Source: Krumholzibacterium sp965370495 (GTDB lineage Bacteria > Krumholzibacteriota > Krumholzibacteriia > Krumholzibacteriales > Krumholzibacteriaceae). From it: a DNA stretch of 27,864 nt. The notes below the pieces were generated by a model. It did not search any database. It was given only the letters and a program-made list of their open reading frames with translations, and was not told the origin of the DNA. Position 1 is the stretch's first letter, and each line of letters begins with the position of its first letter. Below are positions 24,952 through 27,864 of this stretch, in pieces. Location: positions 1-27,864 of the forward strand of contig CBDUUV010000021.1 in the NCBI GenBank assembly GCA_965370495.1, in the 5' to 3' direction. The translations under genes and the position numbers were made by a program.

Positions 24952-25500
24952 TTATTCGCTGTACATACTTTTGATTGCGCCCCAGCTGGATTCACCAGCG
25001 GCAGTTTCGCATTCCTGGTTCAGAGCCAGATAGTTGAGAACTGTCATCTCTTCCATCGGATAACCAGGCTCACAGTTCGCCGTTGAGATCGCACCCGCTT
25101 CCGGATGCGCGACAATATTGACATAGTCAAGAAGACCAGCGCTCATCGGGAACATAGTGAGCTCATACAACCATGTCCATTCCAGCTGGCATATACCGAA
25201 GCAGATACTGATACCAGTAAAGTTATCACCCAGCGCAACAGAGTGGTCAGGGTTGACCAGAGTTGCCGTATTCATCATCCAGGCAGGCATTTCTAGCATG
25301 TACTCGGCGCACATCATGCCATTGTCACTTGGAAGAACCCATACGAACATCGAGAAAGGAACATAGGCCGCCGGGATATCCTGGCGGCAGTTGCTATGAG
25401 CGTCGGTATACAGGCCTATATAGGGGCCTGGGACTTGTCCCGCATTAACAGCACCGGCAAACAACGCTACCACAGCGAACAGCAATAGTGCTTTTTTCAT
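24952..25500 (-). CDS. Small secreted protein, paralogue B, with C-terminal SSWGAIK tail
   Basis: A 182-residue exported protein, tandem paralogue of A. The signal MKKALLLFAVVALFAGAVNA differs in sequence from that of A. The mature centre is identical at protein level from FVWVLPSDNGMM to GYPMEEM because the DNA is identical over 326 bases. The last 25 residues diverge again but end SSWGAIKSMYSE. The frame extends to 25551, but ATG 25500 begins the signal peptide, with AGGAG eleven bases upstream. About 200-base gaps on both sides suggest partly separate control. Function not recognised. Confidence 0.85.
   Translation of the reverse strand: MKKALLLFAVVALFAGAVNAGQVPGPYIGLYTDAHSNCRQDIPAAYVPFSMFVWVLPSDNGMMCAEYMLEMPAWMMNTATLVNPDHSVALGDNFTGISICFGICQLEWTWLYELTMFPMSAGLLDYVNIVAHPEAGAISTANCEPGYPMEEMTVLNYLALNQECETAAGESSWGAIKSMYSE
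25044..25369 (-). repeat. 326-base identical repeat, copy 2 (in paralogue B)
   Basis: Identical to 24284-24609. Perfect identity including silent positions, with diverged flanks, points to recent gene conversion or partial duplication. Confidence 0.95.
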
Positions 25501-25700
25501 TTTGTAATCCACTCCTGCTGAAAAATTTAATACTTCTAAATTAACCTGCACCCGGTATCAGAAAGATTCTGATGCTGAGTAGTAAAAAGCAACAACTATG
25601 AACTTTATCCCTACTCACCACCTCCTTCTCGCGGTTCCTTGGCTGGATGAGACATTAAATAATTCACCACCCAGCCAGAAACAGCGATTCACATCTTCCC

Positions 25701-26249
25701 TTACCTGTATAAAGACTTAATCGCGCCCCAACTCTCTTCTCCCGCAGCTACAGGCACTCCACAAATAAGCGTGGACAGACCTATGATGGGGAAAAAGTCG
25801 TTGTCAGGCGAATAAGTACCACGGAGCTCTCCGGTATCAGGATGCGGTCCAATAGCTATATTGTATTCCGGCATTTCCTCACAAGACACTAAAGTCATGA
25901 ACTCGTAAGTAGCCATAAGGTCATAGCCATCGGGATAACCGGTCAGAGGAGGCCAGAACGTAATCGAATGGCCACTCAACGGATCACCGAGTTCAAGCGA
26001 GAAATTCGGGGGATAGGAAACACTGAGAAGAACAAGGTTTCCATCACCCGGAACAACCAGCTGGTACTCGACCGCCGTTACAAACAATCCACTCTGAACG
26101 ATATAGAGTCCGCCCGTAAAGGGCGTTAAAGGCGCAAGGCCACCGTCAATGTAGAGTTTACCATCGAAGTAAACACCCATGGTAGCAGTAGCGCCCAACA
26201 ATCCTGGAATCAGGAGAGCAATTGCAACTGTCAGCAGTACTCTCTTCAT
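25701..26249 (-). CDS. Small secreted protein, paralogue C, with C-terminal ESWGAIKSLYR tail
   Basis: A 182-residue exported protein, distant member of the same family as A and B and the same length. The signal is MKRVLLTVAIALLIPGLLGA. AVEYQLVVPGDGNLVLL and FSLELGDPLSGHSITF line up with CAEYMLEMP and SVALGDNFTGISICF in A and B. Only two cysteines remain in the mature part. The end, GEESWGAIKSLYR, is the common tail. ATG 26249 has GGGAG seven bases upstream. It follows the dockerin-like gene by 72 bases with no terminator seen, so the two may share a transcript from the promoter at 27100-27129. Function not recognised. Confidence 0.85.
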   Translation of the reverse strand: MKRVLLTVAIALLIPGLLGATATMGVYFDGKLYIDGGLAPLTPFTGGLYIVQSGLFVTAVEYQLVVPGDGNLVLLSVSYPPNFSLELGDPLSGHSITFWPPLTGYPDGYDLMATYEFMTLVSCEEMPEYNIAIGPHPDTGELRGTYSPDNDFFPIIGLSTLICGVPVAAGEESWGAIKSLYR

Positions 26250-26321
26250 AATCTAACTCCCTTTTTTATGCAGCCCAAAAGATGAAACATCTCCATAGGG
26301 TCGCCAGATATCACGGAATGC

Positions 26322-26969
26322 TTAGAAGCATGCGTGCTGGTAATGCTCACCTATGAATGCGAAATCGCTCAGGTTACACTTGTTATCATCGTTGAAATCA
26401 CAGCAGCTGTCATAACCGGGGTCGCCGGCCTGCTTATTGTACGAAAGACCAAATACACCGAGATCCGACAGATTGACTACGCAATCAGCAGTCAGATCAG
26501 GGCTGACAATCTGGATATCAACACATGTCACTTCGACACATACGGGAAAATCAACAAGTGTCTTACCCTGAATAGCCAGATAGATTCCGCCACTCAGAAT
26601 ACAACCACCGCCGGCAATACGGCCGGAAATCTCTGTGTAACCAAACTCATCTGTGAGAGCATCCGCAGCAAACGGGCTTGCGCAAAGACAAAGCTCCTGT
26701 GCAGGATCACAGGCATTCAACCAGTAATCCGTCCAAGGAATGCCCTCGATCCCGTTTCCAGACGCATCTCTGGCATAAAGCCAGATATAGTCGTTGCCAT
26801 TTCCGCAACCGTCGTAGATGAACTCGAAATCCCCCGCGGGGCAGATCGAAACTCTCATCCCAACACAACTGGCGCCGAATTCACTAAGACATGGATCGAC
26901 ATCACCAGCATGAAGAGACGTTGCAAACACAAGCAACAAAGAGAAAAGCAAAACTTTTCCTTTGAACAT
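26322..26969 (-). CDS. Secreted protein with C-terminal dockerin-like repeat pair
   Basis: A 215-residue exported protein. The signal MFKGKVLLFSLLLVFATSLHA is clear. The middle (about 25-145) is a Cys-rich Ig-like beta domain with YIWLYARDASGNGIEG and DEFGYTEISGRI, typical of Ca-associated extracellular folds. The last 65 residues hold two EF-hand-like dockerin units: SPDLTADCVVNLSDLGVFG and CDFNDDNKCNLSDFAFIGEH. They usually bind calcium and, in cellulosome bacteria, cohesins; in other phyla the partner is often unknown. ATG 26969 has TAGGAGGT six bases upstream. It is first after a strong promoter and probably leads the exported-protein cluster. No cohesin is present in the window. Confidence 0.85.
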   Translation of the reverse strand: MFKGKVLLFSLLLVFATSLHAGDVDPCLSEFGASCVGMRVSICPAGDFEFIYDGCGNGNDYIWLYARDASGNGIEGIPWTDYWLNACDPAQELCLCASPFAADALTDEFGYTEISGRIAGGGCILSGGIYLAIQGKTLVDFPVCVEVTCVDIQIVSPDLTADCVVNLSDLGVFGLSYNKQAGDPGYDSCCDFNDDNKCNLSDFAFIGEHYQHACF

Positions 26970-27307
26970 CTTTTAACCTCCTAAACCTTCGAAAAGGCTT
27001 GGGACCTTAAGTTAAAAAGAAACAAGATGAAACGGGGTTACCACTGTCCTCCTTCCACGAACTAATGTTGGAGATACCTTTACTTACTCGACAAGGTGAA
27101 TTGTAGCATAAAATGTCGTATAAAGTCAACTATAAATTTATGCTTACCCGGGTTCTAATGGTGATGCCCCCTGAAACAACCTCTCCCTCCCGGTACCGTG
27201 ATCGCCGCCACACACCCAGCTTCAGCCTGTGATGACACCGTTTGTTACAACTATTCTTTGCGCTATATTGTAATAATTACGTTTTTTCGGAAGATTTTCG
27301 AAGGCAT
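26970..27307. other. Intergenic region carrying the exported-protein cluster promoter
   Basis: The gap between the RND pump stop and the dockerin-like start holds a strong minus-strand promoter (27100-27129) and a leader of about 120 bases. I see no ORF and no clear terminator for the RND gene. Confidence 0.6.
27100..27129 (-). promoter_or_regulatory. Strong sigma70-like promoter of the dockerin/exported-protein cluster
   Basis: TTGACT (27129-27124) and TACAAT (27105-27100) are 18 bases apart, with TGC before the -10 (extended). The start would be near 27093. Confidence 0.75.
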
Positions 27308-27864
27308 TCAGGTTTTTTGCCGCTCTCTTCTGCCAGCAGGAGTGAACCTGTCCATCATCGTATAGATCACAGGTATGATAAACAGTGTAAAGACCGCGGA
27401 CAACAGGACTCCACCTATCTGGACAACTGCCATTGGAGCCCTGTATTCTACCCCGGCTCCTCCAAGCGCCTGGGGAACCATTCCGATTGCGATCGCCAGG
27501 TTGGCCATGATGATCGGCCTGAGCCTTGTCGGGCAGGCCTCCAGAAGCGCTTCCCTTGCCTTCATCCCCCTGGCCCTGAGCTGGGCGGTGTAGTCGAGAA
27601 GAAGGATAGCGTTGTTCACAACGATACCGGTTAGCATCACCATCGCCATAAGCGACATGATATTGATCGTCTGCCCTGTAAAAAAGAGGGCAACCGCCGT
27701 TCCGATCAGTCCGAGCGGCAATGTGAGCATCACGGTGAGAGGATGGATGAAGCTTTCGAGTATAGCAGCCATAACGATGTAAACGAGCAGAACGGCCAGA
27801 ATCATCGCCGTCCGGATAGATGCAAATGATTCGTCCTGAATCTCTGCCATACCCGCATACTTGA
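27308..27864 (-). CDS. RND-family efflux transporter, C-terminal part (5' truncated by window)
   Basis: The last 185 residues of an HAE-1/AcrB-type inner-membrane proton-drug antiporter. The reading frame remains open to the window edge, so the start is outside. Five hydrophobic segments correspond to TM8-TM12 of the family. Typical motifs are MAAILESFIHPLTVMLTLP, MVMLTGIVVNNAILLLDY and RLRPIIMANLAIAIGMVPQA. The short cytoplasmic end (RFTPAGRRERQKT) is basic. It would pair with a periplasmic adaptor and outer-membrane channel, probably encoded upstream outside this window. Substrate class (drugs versus metals or lipids) cannot be decided, although GIVVNNAI favours HAE-1. Confidence 0.93.
   Translation of the reverse strand, partial: KYAGMAEIQDESFASIRTAMILAVLLVYIVMAAILESFIHPLTVMLTLPLGLIGTAVALFFTGQTINIMSLMAMVMLTGIVVNNAILLLDYTAQLRARGMKAREALLEACPTRLRPIIMANLAIAIGMVPQALGGAGVEYRAPMAVVQIGGVLLSAVFTLFIIPVIYTMMDRFTPAGRRERQKT

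Noticed and set aside
26334..26984. 216-codon plus-strand frame
   Set aside because: Exactly antisense to the dockerin-like protein, which has a signal peptide, RBS and recognised domain.

Overview
The window is dense bacterial chromosome, mostly read from the minus strand, with short intergenic gaps, clear Shine-Dalgarno sites and frequent TTG starts. Several traits suggest an uncultivated FCB-type lineage (Krumholzibacteriota/Eisenbacteria-like): a gingipain-type C25 peptidase with a FlgD-like 'NFPNPF' C-terminal domain, a dockerin-like exported protein, and small secreted proteins ending in a shared WGAIK-x-x-Y tail. That placement is inference from gene style; there is no rRNA or marker phylogeny here.

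Region 1 (1-5.1 kb, minus). A surface-glycan operon holds a GT4-type glycosyltransferase, a DegT/DnrJ/EryC1/StrS aminotransferase and a second glycosyltransferase. It runs into a TPR lipoprotein with a C-terminal TlpA-like thioredoxin domain. In that gene the first Cys of the CxxC motif is an in-frame TGA, followed at the right distance by a perfect hairpin. I read it as a UxxC selenoprotein and the most notable object in the window. A second in-frame TGA followed by a strong hairpin lies just downstream (plus positions 134-173), in an ORF that runs off the window.

Region 2 (5.1-8.5 kb). A divergent promoter region precedes an RlmD-type rRNA m5U methyltransferase (plus). A thioredoxin-like lipoprotein and a phosphofructokinase with PPi-type signature residues form a minus-strand pair.

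Region 3 (8.5-15 kb). A peptide-use locus: a secreted S9 prolyl-oligopeptidase/DPP-like enzyme fused to a thioredoxin-like domain (plus), facing a C69 dipeptidase and an MFSD1-like MFS transporter (minus). The likely logic is extracellular peptide cleavage, dipeptide uptake and dipeptide hydrolysis.

Region 4 (15-15.9 kb). A small glycine-tailed RRM RNA-binding protein with a structured leader and terminator converges on tRNA-Asp(GTC), which has its own promoter and terminator.

Region 5 (15.9-19.8 kb, minus). A peptidoglycan set: an AnmK-like protein missing the kinase core, a SpoIID/LytB-domain lipoprotein, and a NagZ-type GH3 glycosidase.

Region 6 (19.9-27.1 kb, minus). The large C25 peptidase, then a cluster of exported proteins: three 182-residue paralogues, two of which share 326 identical bases, and a dockerin-like protein led by a strong sigma70-type promoter. 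The window ends in the C-terminal part of an RND efflux pump.
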